Notes: generated by a model from the sequence alone, not told the origin. 64,000 bases of DNA from JADCRZ01 sp965200945 (GCA_965200945.1 OZ241749.1:1984001-2048000); one strand, 5' to 3'. Numbered from the stretch's first letter, positions 1 to 9,370 are shown. Translations and numbers: made by a program.

Positions 1-1
1 G

Positions 2-1219
2 CTTGCCGACGCCAATCCGGCAACTACAACCATGTCCGCCGAACGCCTTCAGCGCATCGATACCTTGATGCAGCAATGGACAAGCCGCGGCTGGACAAGC
101 GGCTCTTCCGCTATGATCGTGAAGGATGGAAAGATCGTGTACTACAAAGCCTTCGGATTTGAGGACGACGCCAAACAGGTGCCTACCCGCAAGGATGCGA
201 TCTACCGCATTGCCTCACAAACAAAAGCGATCACAAGCGTCGCTGCCATGATCCTTTATGAACAGGGCAAGCTCATGCTCGACGATCCCATCTCTTTATA
301 CATTCCCGAGTTCAACAAACCTGTTGTACTCGATAAGGTCAATTTCTCGGATACAAGTTTCACTACGGTTCCGGCCCGGCGTGAAGTCACCATCCGCGAT
401 CTGCTTACCCATACTTCCGGCATCGGCTACCCGATGATCGGATCAAATGAAGCGAAAGCCGTATATGCCAAATACAACATCCCTTCCGGCATTGCAGTAG
501 CTCCCGGAATGAGGTTAGGCGATGCCATCAAAAAACTGGGACATTTACCGCTGATGCATCAGCCTGGTGAACGATGGACCTACGGGTTAAGCCTCGATGT
601 GCTGGGATATGTGATCGAAGTAGTGTCGGGGATGAGTCTGGACGCATTTTTTAAACAGAACATTTTTGACCCCTTGGGTATGAAAGACACTTATTTCTAC
701 CTCCCGAAAGACAAGCAGTCGCGGCTCAAGAGTCTTACCCTGGAAGAAAAAGGGCAGATGCATATCATGCCGCCGGTGTTTAACGGTTCGTTGCACCGCG
801 ACTATCCCGATCAGGAAGGCACTTATTTCTCCGGTGGTGCCGGACTTTCTTCCACGATGTACGACTACGCCCTCTTTCTGCAGATGCTGCTCAATGGCGG
901 AGAATACAACGGTAAAAGGATCCTTTCTCCGGCGACGGTTCACCTGATGACAGTGAACCAGATCGGCGCCCTAAACCAGGGTAGCAACAAGTTCGGACTA
1001 GGGTTCAGCATCACAGGAGCGCAGGAAGCGGCCCGCTATCCTGCACCGGAAGGCACTTTCGCATGGGGCGGTATCTTCAACACCACTTACTGGGTCGATC
1101 CTAAAAATAAGATCGTGGCGCAGGTGTACAGCCAGGTGTGGGGCCGCACGCACAATGATCTCGATAAAAGATTTATGGTGCTGGTGTATCAGTCGCTCTC
1201 AGGCGGGTGGCAGGAATAA
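2..1219 (+). CDS. serine hydrolase, beta-lactamase/family VIII esterase type (5' end cut off)
   Basis: Penicillin-binding-protein-like serine hydrolase, probably an esterase or peptidase acting in the periplasm. The nucleophile motif SQTK (SxxK) follows YRIA, the second motif reads YGLSLDVLG, where many beta-lactamases have YxN and family VIII esterases have Y-S-x, and AWGGIFNTTYW near the C-terminus fits the W-G-G third motif. The frame is open to base 2 with no stop, and the first ATG at 32 is preceded by in-frame sequence (ADANPATTT) that reads like the region after a signal peptide, so the real start probably lies outside the window. Substrate cannot be told. Confidence 0.85.
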   Translation, partial: LADANPATTTMSAERLQRIDTLMQQWTSRGWTSGSSAMIVKDGKIVYYKAFGFEDDAKQVPTRKDAIYRIASQTKAITSVAAMILYEQGKLMLDDPISLYIPEFNKPVVLDKVNFSDTSFTTVPARREVTIRDLLTHTSGIGYPMIGSNEAKAVYAKYNIPSGIAVAPGMRLGDAIKKLGHLPLMHQPGERWTYGLSLDVLGYVIEVVSGMSLDAFFKQNIFDPLGMKDTYFYLPKDKQSRLKSLTLEEKGQMHIMPPVFNGSLHRDYPDQEGTYFSGGAGLSSTMYDYALFLQMLLNGGEYNGKRILSPATVHLMTVNQIGALNQGSNKFGLGFSITGAQEAARYPAPEGTFAWGGIFNTTYWVDPKNKIVAQVYSQVWGRTHNDLDKRFMVLVYQSLSGGWQE

Positions 1220-1384
1220 AGAGAGGAATAGAGAGCTAGTTGTTTTTACTTAGCTGATCCGGAGATAAAATTGTAATTGGCAAAAGCTGCCTTGTCATAG
1301 AATACACCACAAAATAAAATAGCGGAAATTTATGCAGGTTTAGTTTTAGTCATTGTGCAATCATTACGTCCCGGCTTTATGTCT

Positions 1385-1412
1385 AAAAACCCACATTACT
1401 GTGGGTTTTTTT
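1385..1412. terminator. bidirectional hairpin terminator
   Basis: A perfect 10-bp stem (1385-1394 with 1401-1410) and a 6-base loop is flanked by an A-run on the left and a T-run on the right. It lies between the serine hydrolase (+) and the hibernation factor (-), so it can end both convergent transcripts. Confidence 0.8.
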
Positions 1413-1448
1413 ATTATAAGGCGAAGTGAAGCGGGTTGCTTCAGGAAG

Positions 1449-1766
1449 TCAGTCCTCATGCCTCTTGCTCATGGCCTTCTCTTTATTTTTCTGCATGATC
1501 TTCTGCAGGGAGTCCACAGCTTCCACAACGGCTTTCTCATACAGGTCGCTGCTTTTTTTCACAAACGGGTCGTTGCCTGGCATCTCCAGCCGGATTTCAC
1601 AAATATTGTTATCGGGGTTGCCTGCAGACCCTTCGTAAAAAGTGACATTGGCCCTTATGATACGATCGCTTATGTGATTCAGTTTTTCGAGCCTTTCCCG
1701 TACAAAGTCTTCCAGATTGCTGCTGGCTTTAAAGCCTACAGACTGTATGATTATGTCCATGTTCAA
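1449..1766 (-). CDS. hpf: ribosome hibernation promoting factor HPF/RaiA, short form
   Basis: A 105-aa protein of the RaiA/HPF family, which binds the 30S decoding region of idle ribosomes and favours dimerisation or inactivity in stationary phase. The start MNMDIIIQSVGFKASSNLED, the ERLEKLNHISDRI helix and the VTFYEGS and CEIRLEMPGND strands match the S30AE fold. It ends in a lysine-rich tail (QKNKEKAMSKRHED). The length fits short HPF, without the C-terminal dimerisation domain of the long form. It is convergent with the serine hydrolase and divergent from rplU. Confidence 0.88.
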   Translation of the reverse strand: MNMDIIIQSVGFKASSNLEDFVRERLEKLNHISDRIIRANVTFYEGSAGNPDNNICEIRLEMPGNDPFVKKSSDLYEKAVVEAVDSLQKIMQKNKEKAMSKRHED

Positions 1767-1976
1767 GAGATTTTTGTGAATAATATATTTCCAGCATTAA
1801 TTACACCATTTTCGTACCAACACAGGAGGCAAAATTTGCAGCTCGCCTGGAATAGGGACACAAAATTAAGTTTCTCATTATCAATTCATTATATTCATAG
1901 CGTGGACAACCAAACTGGGGAAAAAGGAATTTTGTCTAAAAAACAGGGGATGTTTCAACTATTGATAATATTTACT

Positions 1977-1984
1977 TACCTTTG
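1977..1984 (+). promoter_or_regulatory. -7 promoter box of rplU-rpmA
   Basis: TACCTTTG matches the Bacteroidetes -7 consensus TAnnTTTG and lies 20 bases before the rplU ATG. No TTG sits at the usual distance upstream, so only the -7 part is supported. Confidence 0.55.
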
Positions 1985-2004
1985 CCACCCTAATTTTAGA
2001 ATAT

Positions 2005-2307
2005 ATGTTCGCAGTTGTCAAAATCGCTGGTAAGCAATTTAAAGTTCAGAAAGACCAGACCTTGTATGTGCCCAATCTCCTTGGCACAGCAGGTGATATT
2101 GTCGAGTTTTCAGATGTACTGCTGATGCAGGGCGAGCACGATCTGACCTCCGGTCAGGATGTGAAATCAACTGTGAAAGCAGAGATCGTTGGTCATCTGA
2201 AAGGCGACAAAGTGATAGCCTTTAAAATGAAAAGAAGAAAAGGCTTTCGCAAAAAGCACGGTCACAGAACCCATTATACCAAAATCAGGATCAGCGAGAT
2301 CATCTAA
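2005..2307 (+). CDS. rplU: 50S ribosomal protein L21
   Basis: L21 is a large-subunit protein that binds 23S rRNA. The protein has 100 aa, the normal length; the start MFAVVKIAGKQFKVQKDQ and the end KMKRRKGFRKKHGHRTHYTK are typical, the latter being the conserved basic rRNA-binding stretch. It is the first gene of the usual rplU-rpmA pair, 33 bases before rpmA, and has a TACCTTTG promoter box just upstream. Confidence 0.97.
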   Translation: MFAVVKIAGKQFKVQKDQTLYVPNLLGTAGDIVEFSDVLLMQGEHDLTSGQDVKSTVKAEIVGHLKGDKVIAFKMKRRKGFRKKHGHRTHYTKIRISEII

Positions 2308-2340
2308 TCATCATTCATATCATTCCTAATACTATATTTT

Positions 2341-2607
2341 ATGGCACACAAAAAAGGGGAAGGCAGTGTAAAGAACGGCCGTGATTCCGAAAGCAAACGC
2401 CTTGGTGTAAAAATCTTCGGAGGTCAGCCCGCCATTGCAGGCAACATCCTCGTCCGTCAGCGTGGCACTGTTTATCATGCCGGAAAGAACGTAGGCGTTG
2501 GAAAAGACTTCACACTCTTTGCTTTAAACGCCGGTGTTGTTGAATTCAGAAGAGGCAGAAACGACAGAACGGTTGTATCGGTGCTTTCAGTTGAAGCCGC
2601 CTCATAG
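2341..2607 (+). CDS. rpmA: 50S ribosomal protein L27
   Basis: L27 sits near the peptidyl-transferase centre. The 88-aa protein starts MAHKKGEGSVKNGRDSESKR and contains the conserved KIFGGQPAIAGNILVRQRGT stretch. It has a plain N-terminal MAHKKG start, without the cleavable N-terminal extension found in Firmicutes L27. It is cotranscribed with rplU. Confidence 0.97.
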   Translation: MAHKKGEGSVKNGRDSESKRLGVKIFGGQPAIAGNILVRQRGTVYHAGKNVGVGKDFTLFALNAGVVEFRRGRNDRTVVSVLSVEAAS

Positions 2608-2636
2608 AAAAATTTGAAGATAATATCAAATTTTTT

Positions 2637-2666
2637 TTGACATTCTAGGGGAAGTTTTTAAATTTA
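2637..2666 (+). promoter_or_regulatory. probable promoter of the lysine-rich small protein
   Basis: TTG (2637-2639) and TAAATTTA (2659-2666, one mismatch to TAnnTTTG) are 19 bases apart and lie 40 bases before the ATG of the H1-like gene. This suggests that gene is transcribed independently of rplU-rpmA. Confidence 0.4.
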
Positions 2667-2706
2667 CTAGTCCATATTTTTTTACTAACTATTAAATTCT
2701 AAAAAC

Positions 2707-2820
2707 ATGGCAACTGCAAAGAAAGCCGCAGCTAAAAAAGCCGCCGCACCCAAGAAAGCTGTAGCAAAAAAAGCCGCTCCTAAAAAGGCTGCTAAGAAAG
2801 CTGCTCCCAAAAAGAAGTAG
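2707..2820 (+). CDS. lysine/alanine-rich histone H1-like small protein (37 aa)
   Basis: A very short gene with its own start and stop: MATAKKAAAKK followed by repeats of the type AAPKKA/AKKAAPKK and ending KKK. Nearly every residue is K, A or P, as in the C-terminal tail of histone H1 and in bacterial H1-like or AlgP-like DNA-binding proteins. A role as a small nucleoid-associated protein is inferred from composition only. A promoter-like TTG/TAAATTTA pair precedes it and a strong terminator follows 25 bases after the stop, so it looks like a separate, highly expressed transcript. It is easily missed by gene callers because of its length. Confidence 0.75.
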   Translation: MATAKKAAAKKAAAPKKAVAKKAAPKKAAKKAAPKKK

Positions 2821-2845
2821 TGTTCTGACAGCTAGGAACATAATG

Positions 2846-2876
2846 AGTCCCGGATCATCATCCGGGACTTTTTTTT
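2846..2876 (+). terminator. intrinsic terminator of the lysine-rich gene
   Basis: A 10-bp perfect stem (2846-2855 with 2860-2869), a 4-base loop and a run of eight T follow the 37-aa gene. Confidence 0.88.
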
Positions 2877-2960
2877 GCCCTTCCCGAAATTACTTCTTTC
2901 CCTCCCCCCCATAAATCCTGATCCCTTCTTACCTTACCGGCCGTTTATCTACCATATACC

Positions 2961-4634
2961 ATGCTTCCAGACAACGACCACATCGCCCACCAGTTCACAC
3001 AGCTTGCCAAGATGATGGACATTCACGGCGAAAATTCTTTCAAGGCGAAATCCTATTCCGTCGCGGCTTTTACCATCGAAAACTTTCCTGAACCGCTGGC
3101 AGGAATTCCTCACGAAAAACTTTTCGATATCAAGGGCATCGGGGAAGCCATCGGTAAAAAGATCATTGAGATCATTGAAACCGGAGAGCTCAGCCTGTTG
3201 CAGAAACTCTTGCAGCAAACCCCTCCGGGGGTCGTCGAAATGCTGCTGATAAAAGGGATCGGCCCCAAAAAGATCTCGATCATCTGGAAGGAAATGGAGA
3301 TTGAAACACTGGGTGAACTGCTGTATGCCTGCAATGAAAACAGGCTCACCCTGTACAAAGGCTTCGGCGAAAAAACCCAACGCAACGTAAAAGAAGCCAT
3401 TGAATTCTACTTTAAGAACCAGGACCAGTACCTCTATGTACAGGTGGAAGGGTACGTAGCCACCTTACACGAAAAACTGCAGACCGCCTTTCCGGGCCGC
3501 CAATTTATTCTCACCGGCGAAGTAAAAAGACAGCTGGAAACCATCAGCCGGCTCGAATGGATTACCACCGCCACTCCAGAAGAATGCCGCTCCTTCATTC
3601 ATGACCAGGGCTTCCAGACTATGGAAGGAGAAAGTGGTACCACCGCTTTCCGCCAACCGGATTGCCTCCCTGTTGTGCTTCGCCACACGGTGGAAAATGA
3701 TCTGTATGCTGCCTCCGTTCTGCACAGCAGCAGCGCCGCTTTCTCACAGATGCTGTTGAATCTGCCCGACTGGTCCGCCGCCAAAAGCGCGGCCTCTGAG
3801 GAAGCAGTTTTCACCGCACTCCATCTGCCCTTTGTGCCTGTCTCCCTGCGTGAACAGCCTGATGCCATTGAGGCTGCTATCCCATGTCTCATCGAGGTCG
3901 CCGATATCAAAGGCATCATTCACAGCCACAGCGACTGGAGCGACGGAAGCAACACGCTTGAAGAAATGGCCACGGCCTGTATGGCCCAGAACCTGGAATA
4001 CCTTGTGATCAGTGATCACAGCAAAAGTGCATTCTACGCCCGCGGACTGCAGGAAGACATGATCCAGGAACAACACCTGCTGATCGACAAACTGAATAAA
4101 AAACTCGCTCCCTTCCGGATATTCAAGAGCATCGAATCTGACATTCTCAATGATGGCAGCCTCGACTATTCAGACGACGTACTCTCCACGTTCGACCTGG
4201 TGATCGCATCCGTTCACTCGAACCTGAAAATGCTGGAGGAAAAGGCCATGCAGCGGCTGATCGCTGCCATCGAAAATCCCTACACCACCATCCTGGGACA
4301 TATGACCGGCAGGCTACTGCTGAGCCGCAAAGGCTACCCGGTTGATCACAAAAAGATCATCGATGCCTGCGCTGCCAATCAGGTGGTCATTGAACTAAAT
4401 GCGCATCCCCGCCGCCTCGACATCGACTGGCGCTGCATCCGCTATGCGCTGGAGAAAGAGGTACTGATCTCCATCGATCCGGATGCACACATGATAAAAG
4501 GATTTGGTGACATCAGGTATGGGGTACTTGTGGCACAGAAAGGCGGCCTCACCAAAGAAAGGAACCTGAGCAGTTACAGCCGCAATGAACTGGACACCTA
4601 TCTGAAAAACCGGAAGACCGCAAATGGGATCTGA
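2961..4634 (+). CDS. polX: PolX-like protein: HhH + degenerate polymerase X domain + PHP phosphoesterase
   Basis: Bacterial PolX proteins join a family X DNA polymerase to a C-terminal PHP exonuclease and act in gap repair. The 557-aa protein has helix-hairpin-helix segments around residues 55-70, 95-110 and 131-145 (FDIKGIGEAIGKKI, LLIKGIGPKKI, LYKGFGEKTQ), a palm-like region at about 155-300 and a PHP domain from about 318 (GIIHSHSDWSDGS, with H321, H323 and D325; later DHSKSAF and IDPDAH). The palm motif normally reading GSxRRxxExxxDxD is here GEVKRQLETISRLEW, so the two metal-binding aspartates are R197 and E199. Polymerase activity is probably lost while the PHP part keeps its metal ligands. 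It is convergent with the next gene with no spacer. Confidence 0.85.
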   Translation: MLPDNDHIAHQFTQLAKMMDIHGENSFKAKSYSVAAFTIENFPEPLAGIPHEKLFDIKGIGEAIGKKIIEIIETGELSLLQKLLQQTPPGVVEMLLIKGIGPKKISIIWKEMEIETLGELLYACNENRLTLYKGFGEKTQRNVKEAIEFYFKNQDQYLYVQVEGYVATLHEKLQTAFPGRQFILTGEVKRQLETISRLEWITTATPEECRSFIHDQGFQTMEGESGTTAFRQPDCLPVVLRHTVENDLYAASVLHSSSAAFSQMLLNLPDWSAAKSAASEEAVFTALHLPFVPVSLREQPDAIEAAIPCLIEVADIKGIIHSHSDWSDGSNTLEEMATACMAQNLEYLVISDHSKSAFYARGLQEDMIQEQHLLIDKLNKKLAPFRIFKSIESDILNDGSLDYSDDVLSTFDLVIASVHSNLKMLEEKAMQRLIAAIENPYTTILGHMTGRLLLSRKGYPVDHKKIIDACAANQVVIELNAHPRRLDIDWRCIRYALEKEVLISIDPDAHMIKGFGDIRYGVLVAQKGGLTKERNLSSYSRNELDTYLKNRKTANGI

Positions 4635-7600
4635 TCAGTTGTGCGACTGAAAAATAGGTATCTCAACCAGGAAAGTGGTGCCCATCCCCTCTTCTGTTTC
4701 AAACCAGATCCGGCCATGCACTTGTTCAATGATGCTCTTGCTCATGGCAAGCCCCAGCCCGGTACCGGAAGATTTGGTGGTGAAGTTGGGCGTAAAGATC
4801 TTCTTCTTCATGGCTTCTGGTATGCCATCGCCATTGTCGCTTATTTTTACCACCACGTTCTCATCTGATATTTCTTCCGTCACGGAAAGCTGGCAGTACT
4901 CCTTGCTGTAGCAGGCTTCAAGGGCGTTTTGGAACAAGTTGGTAAAAAGACGGTTCAACTGCGTGCGGTCTGCTTCTACAAACACCTGCTCATGCGCCGG
5001 GTGCCAGCTGAAATGCATGTTTTCTGTAGCTTCATACAGTGAACCCAGTGAATTGAGAATTTCATGCAGGTCGAACACTTCTGTTTTTACGTTGCCGATG
5101 TTTGCAAACTGCGAGAAATCGGCCGCGATCTTCGACAGGTGATCGATCTGTTCTATCAGCGTATGGGCTACATTCGCAGACAGGTCTTTTACGTTCGGAG
5201 AATTGTTGTTGATCGCTTTCTGCAAATATTGAATGCTCAGCTTCATTGGTGTCAACGGGTTCTTGATCTCGTGCGCCACCTGCCGCGCCATTTCGCGCCA
5301 GGCCCCCTCGCGCTCGCTTTTCGCCAGTGCCCGCGCACTTTCCTCCAGCTTGATCACCATCTTATTGTATTCCTTCACCAATCCACCGATCTCGTCATCG
5401 CGGTGCCACTTGATCTCCTCATTCAGTTTGCCCAGGTTGATCTCGCGCATTTTATGGCCGATTAGAAGAAAGGAAGAGGTAAGCCGGTGCGTGATAAAAA
5501 GGGCGATCACTCCGGCCACCAGAAAGATAAACGCGTTGAGATTGATGATAGTGATAAGGAAATTCGAGATCTCTTTCTTCAGTTCGTTCTGCGACACGAA
5601 TGAGGGCATGTTCAGATAAGCATAAGTACTGCCGCTTTCGTCTTTTACGGGTGCATAGATGCTTTTATAATCCAGGTCGCCCAGCTTTTCCTGGTGCATG
5701 TACTGGATGAGGTGCTCGTAGTTGATATGATAAAAAGCAATGGGATTCATTTTTGTGCTGAGGATGCCCTTGCTGTAGATAAACGGATTAGAAGGCACAA
5801 TGAGGTTGCCTTCCGTATCGTACAGGTTGAAATCGGTGCCATGTATTTCAGCTACGTCATTCAGCAGCTTCTGCAGCTGGTTATCTGAACCCGACTGGTA
5901 TGAGGCCACCATTTCATTGAGGGCACTCTGTCCGCGGATCTTTTTCTGAATGTCGTTCGTCATGATCTGTATCACGCTGCTCAGGTTCTCGTAGTTGTTC
6001 CGGTCGTACCGGTCGTAAAAAAACACAACGGTTGCGATGCCGATCACAAGGAAGGAAAACAGGCTGATAAAGATGATGGTAATGTAGATCTGCGAACGGA
6101 TGTTGAACTGCCAATACTGCTTCAGGTTTGAAAGCCTGAGGCGGGAATGAACCAGCAGGATAATAAGCCGGTACAAACTCGCAAGAATTATGAATGTGCT
6201 CACCAGATATGCGAACAGGGTAACAAATTCAAGCAGGCTGCTGTTTTTCTTGGCAAACACAACGATCTTGTTGTTGTCTTCCAGGAACCAGAGCAGGTCG
6301 TAGCCGTTTTTACGCTGCACCATACTCGAAGCCGGTTTCTCCTTGCGGGTCAGGAAAGCAGGGAATTCGTAGTTATTGAAATGATGCTGCAGTTCGAGGC
6401 TGTCGTAAACCGCATACGAATATTCCAGAGAATAGTCGGGAAGATGACTCTCTTCCCGGAACAGCTCCGGAACCAGTTCGCCTTTCTGATATTGTTTGGG
6501 ATACCACAACAGAAAGAAATAGCCCGCCGGCTTACCGACCGAATCTCCCACCGTCTTCTTGCATATATACGCATACTGGTCGTAGCCTTGTTCAAAATAC
6601 CGTACATCCTGCACTGAAGTAAGGTTACCGTCGATCTCATACACACTGTTCAGGGTATTGAAAGAAGTGGAATCCTTGTTGTAGAGCGCTCTTTCCTTGT
6701 CATCGAATGTGTAGATGTTTGTCTGAAACTCGCTTGCATTGAGGCTGAAGCTTCTGGAGGTCATGCTGTCCTTCAGTTCTGCATTGGAAACAGAATCGCG
6801 GAAACGGGAGAACTCGGTCATCAGCACGTCATTGTCAAACGTGGAAAAAGATACGGAGAGAATCAGCTCTTCGGTGCCGCTGTTCTGGGAAGACAGTTTG
6901 ACCGCGGTACGGCTCAGCTGTTCCCTTTCAATCTTCCTGTTCTCGGAGAAGATGATCATGGAAACCGAGAGCGCATACACGAATATCCAGAACAACACCG
7001 CCGACACATTAAGCCGGGTGAACAGGCCTGCAAAAACCTTTTTCTGGATGAGCCAGATATAAGTGAGTAGCCAGATGAGCGTAAAGCAGCTTAATACAAA
7101 CGGATCGTAGCCCTGCAGGAAGGTCAGCATCAGCAACCCCGCAATAGCGGTAAGCAGATAGATATACGATTTGTTGTCGCCCAGCAGCATGATCAGCGTT
7201 TTGAGAATGACCTCCGCCAGGAAGAAGTAAGTAAATGATATGCCCGTAAGTATGATAAAACTGACCAGGCTGTAAATGCTCAGACTGAAAAAATTGGTTA
7301 CGCTGAACGCGATGCCCTTTCCATCGGTGATGAGGCTGCGGGTAATATCGGCGGCCCCAAAGGTGACCGCCACCAGCACGAATACAGTGAGAACGATGAG
7401 GATCCACCGGGCCCATTCACTGCCCCGGTAACGAAACGTGAGGTGCGCCGTTTGCTGACGGAAAAAAATAATGACCCAGCACGATAAAAGCGTATTGATA
7501 AGCAGGTCGCCAAGCGAAGGAAGAACATAGCCGGATGCGTAAATGGTCGGGTCAAAAAGAGGGTACTGCTTGAAATGAAGGAGATGTGGAAAAAAATAGG

Positions 7601-8393
7601 CCGCCGCCCGCAACGCCAGAACAACGAGCAACAGGAACATACTTCCCTTCCATGGATTATGCCGCCTTGAAATGGAGATAGCTATGTTGTTCAGGATGGC
7701 AAGCATGCAGAATACACAACCAACCAGAAAAAAGGATGAAAGAAGGATGGGCTCTTCATGAGATGTTCTTGCTTTCAGGTAGAAGAGCAGGTTCTTGTAG
7801 GAGCTTTTCACCGGCGCTCCGGTAGAATCCGCGCTGATCATCACCCGCTTCTCTGCTCCGTCATTGTCTACAAAATCTGTCTTCAGATAGAGATTCTGCA
7901 TGAAGTAGCGGGTATGGATGGGAATGAGGGCCAGAACAAGGAGTTTCTTACCGGCGGCAACAGAAACTTCATGCCGCACATATTCGAATTCGCCGTTTTG
8001 TAGCACCACCATGCCGTTCTTCTTTTCAGACAAAATAATGTCCTGGGTAGGGATGGTGGTGGGCGTATTCCAGAATTTCAGCCGTACCAGACCGTACTGA
8101 TCCGGTTCATATATAAAAACACCGTATTCTTTTCCGGTGAGTTCGTTCAAATCTTTTTCATCGAAAGTCTGGTCAGCCAGCTTTTTGAGCAGGGCCCCCT
8201 GTCTGGTAAGGGCATCGAAATCTCTTTCCTGCCGTTGTATGTTCTCCTGAATGGAATTCCGGATAGATGAAAGGGTTTTCAGGTGAACCGAGTAATAGTT
8301 GATCAGCAGCGATGCCGTCAGCAGCAGCGCACCTGCCAGAAGCAGTGACTTATTGATCCGGTTCAGCCGGGATGTAGGGGTGAGTGTTTCCAA
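4635..8393 (-). CDS. large multi-span sensor histidine kinase, NtrY-like C-terminus (1252 aa)
   Basis: Membrane sensor kinase. The first transmembrane helix is at about residues 17-33, followed by an extracytoplasmic stretch, then a block of many hydrophobic helices from about 215 to 480, another soluble part, further helices near 730 and 770, and a last one near 960. After this come HAMP (around 975-1025), the H-box REMARQVAHEIKNPLTP with phospho-acceptor H1041, and a HATPase domain with DNGDGIPEAM and TGLGLAMSKSIIEQ boxes. The kinase core resembles NtrY, but the long polytopic N-terminus does not tell a ligand. It follows mazG by 10 bases, so they are probably cotranscribed. No response regulator is adjacent. 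Its stop codon touches the stop of the convergent polX-like gene. Confidence 0.88.
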   Translation of the reverse strand: METLTPTSRLNRINKSLLLAGALLLTASLLINYYSVHLKTLSSIRNSIQENIQRQERDFDALTRQGALLKKLADQTFDEKDLNELTGKEYGVFIYEPDQYGLVRLKFWNTPTTIPTQDIILSEKKNGMVVLQNGEFEYVRHEVSVAAGKKLLVLALIPIHTRYFMQNLYLKTDFVDNDGAEKRVMISADSTGAPVKSSYKNLLFYLKARTSHEEPILLSSFFLVGCVFCMLAILNNIAISISRRHNPWKGSMFLLLVVLALRAAAYFFPHLLHFKQYPLFDPTIYASGYVLPSLGDLLINTLLSCWVIIFFRQQTAHLTFRYRGSEWARWILIVLTVFVLVAVTFGAADITRSLITDGKGIAFSVTNFFSLSIYSLVSFIILTGISFTYFFLAEVILKTLIMLLGDNKSYIYLLTAIAGLLMLTFLQGYDPFVLSCFTLIWLLTYIWLIQKKVFAGLFTRLNVSAVLFWIFVYALSVSMIIFSENRKIEREQLSRTAVKLSSQNSGTEELILSVSFSTFDNDVLMTEFSRFRDSVSNAELKDSMTSRSFSLNASEFQTNIYTFDDKERALYNKDSTSFNTLNSVYEIDGNLTSVQDVRYFEQGYDQYAYICKKTVGDSVGKPAGYFFLLWYPKQYQKGELVPELFREESHLPDYSLEYSYAVYDSLELQHHFNNYEFPAFLTRKEKPASSMVQRKNGYDLLWFLEDNNKIVVFAKKNSSLLEFVTLFAYLVSTFIILASLYRLIILLVHSRLRLSNLKQYWQFNIRSQIYITIIFISLFSFLVIGIATVVFFYDRYDRNNYENLSSVIQIMTNDIQKKIRGQSALNEMVASYQSGSDNQLQKLLNDVAEIHGTDFNLYDTEGNLIVPSNPFIYSKGILSTKMNPIAFYHINYEHLIQYMHQEKLGDLDYKSIYAPVKDESGSTYAYLNMPSFVSQNELKKEISNFLITIINLNAFIFLVAGVIALFITHRLTSSFLLIGHKMREINLGKLNEEIKWHRDDEIGGLVKEYNKMVIKLEESARALAKSEREGAWREMARQVAHEIKNPLTPMKLSIQYLQKAINNNSPNVKDLSANVAHTLIEQIDHLSKIAADFSQFANIGNVKTEVFDLHEILNSLGSLYEATENMHFSWHPAHEQVFVEADRTQLNRLFTNLFQNALEACYSKEYCQLSVTEEISDENVVVKISDNGDGIPEAMKKKIFTPNFTTKSSGTGLGLAMSKSIIEQVHGRIWFETEEGMGTTFLVEIPIFQSHN

Positions 8394-8403
8394 GATGCTG
8401 TTT

Positions 8404-9168
8404 TTACCTTTTTACCGAGTTCCACATATCATCCATTTCAGATAAGGTAAGTTCATCGAGGGTTTTACCGCTGGCTGCCGCGATCTCTTCCATACGCGTA
8501 AAGCGTGTTATGAACTTCTTGTTGGTAAGCTCAAGTGAATTCTCGGCATCTATGTTCAAAAAGCGAGCATAATTGATGAGAGAGAACATAAGGTCGCCAA
8601 ACTCTTCCTCGATCTTGTTCTTATCGTTCAACTCCACCGCTTCCTGTAATTCCGCCGTTTCTTCCTGTACCTTTTCCCACACCTGAGAGATAAGTTCCCA
8701 CTCAAAGCCCACCTGCTTTACTTTTTCCTGGAGCCGCATGGCCTTTACAACCGCCGGCAGGGATTTGGGCACACCGCTCAGGATCGATTTTTTACCTTCT
8801 TTCAGCTTCAGCTTTTCCCAGTTGCGCTTTACATCTTCTTCGTCGTTTACCGTTACATCACCATAAATATGGGGATGACGGGCGATCAGCTTGGCCGAAA
8901 TGCCTTCCAGTACATCCTGAAGGGTGAACTGCGACTGTTCCTCCCCGATCTTTGCATAAAATACCAGGTGCAGCATGAGGTCACCCAGCTCTTCCCGGAT
9001 GCCTTTCCAATCTGTTTCCGTAATGGCATCGGCCAGTTCGTAAGTTTCTTCAATGGTGAGCTGTCTCAGGCTCTGGATCGTCTGTTTTTTATCCCATGGG
9101 CATTTTTCCCTTAATTCATCCATGATCCGGACCAGTTGCAAAAAAGAATCAGTCAGTTTTTCGGCCAT
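8404..9168 (-). CDS. mazG: nucleoside triphosphate pyrophosphohydrolase MazG
   Basis: MazG hydrolyses (d)NTPs to the monophosphate and pyrophosphate, cleaning the nucleotide pool. The 254-aa protein has two MazG folds: the first with KCPWDKKQT and REELGDLMLHLVFYAKI (the EExxD metal site), the second with EEEFGDLMFSLINYAR. The length matches the E. coli-type tandem protein. It is the first gene of a two-gene minus-strand unit with the large kinase. Confidence 0.95.
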   Translation of the reverse strand: MAEKLTDSFLQLVRIMDELREKCPWDKKQTIQSLRQLTIEETYELADAITETDWKGIREELGDLMLHLVFYAKIGEEQSQFTLQDVLEGISAKLIARHPHIYGDVTVNDEEDVKRNWEKLKLKEGKKSILSGVPKSLPAVVKAMRLQEKVKQVGFEWELISQVWEKVQEETAELQEAVELNDKNKIEEEFGDLMFSLINYARFLNIDAENSLELTNKKFITRFTRMEEIAAASGKTLDELTLSEMDDMWNSVKR

Positions 9169-9370
9169 GTTATGCGTTTTTACAAAGCGGGAGGCTTCTG
9201 TTCATAAAAATGTGGAGGATGGAAGCTACCGGGGCTTACACCTCAAAATTTAACCCAAGTTTGCAGGGTGCCCGGGCTCAGGGCTTGTGTACATCCAAAC
9301 GGTGAAATTATAACAAGATTTTACTGTATGTATACAAATTAGCTGCTGCGAATTCGTTTATTATTGCACT

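Noticed and set aside
1353..2033. 226-codon plus-strand frame over the hpf gene and the rplU promoter
   Set aside because: Overlaps hpf antisense, contains the terminator and promoter, no family.
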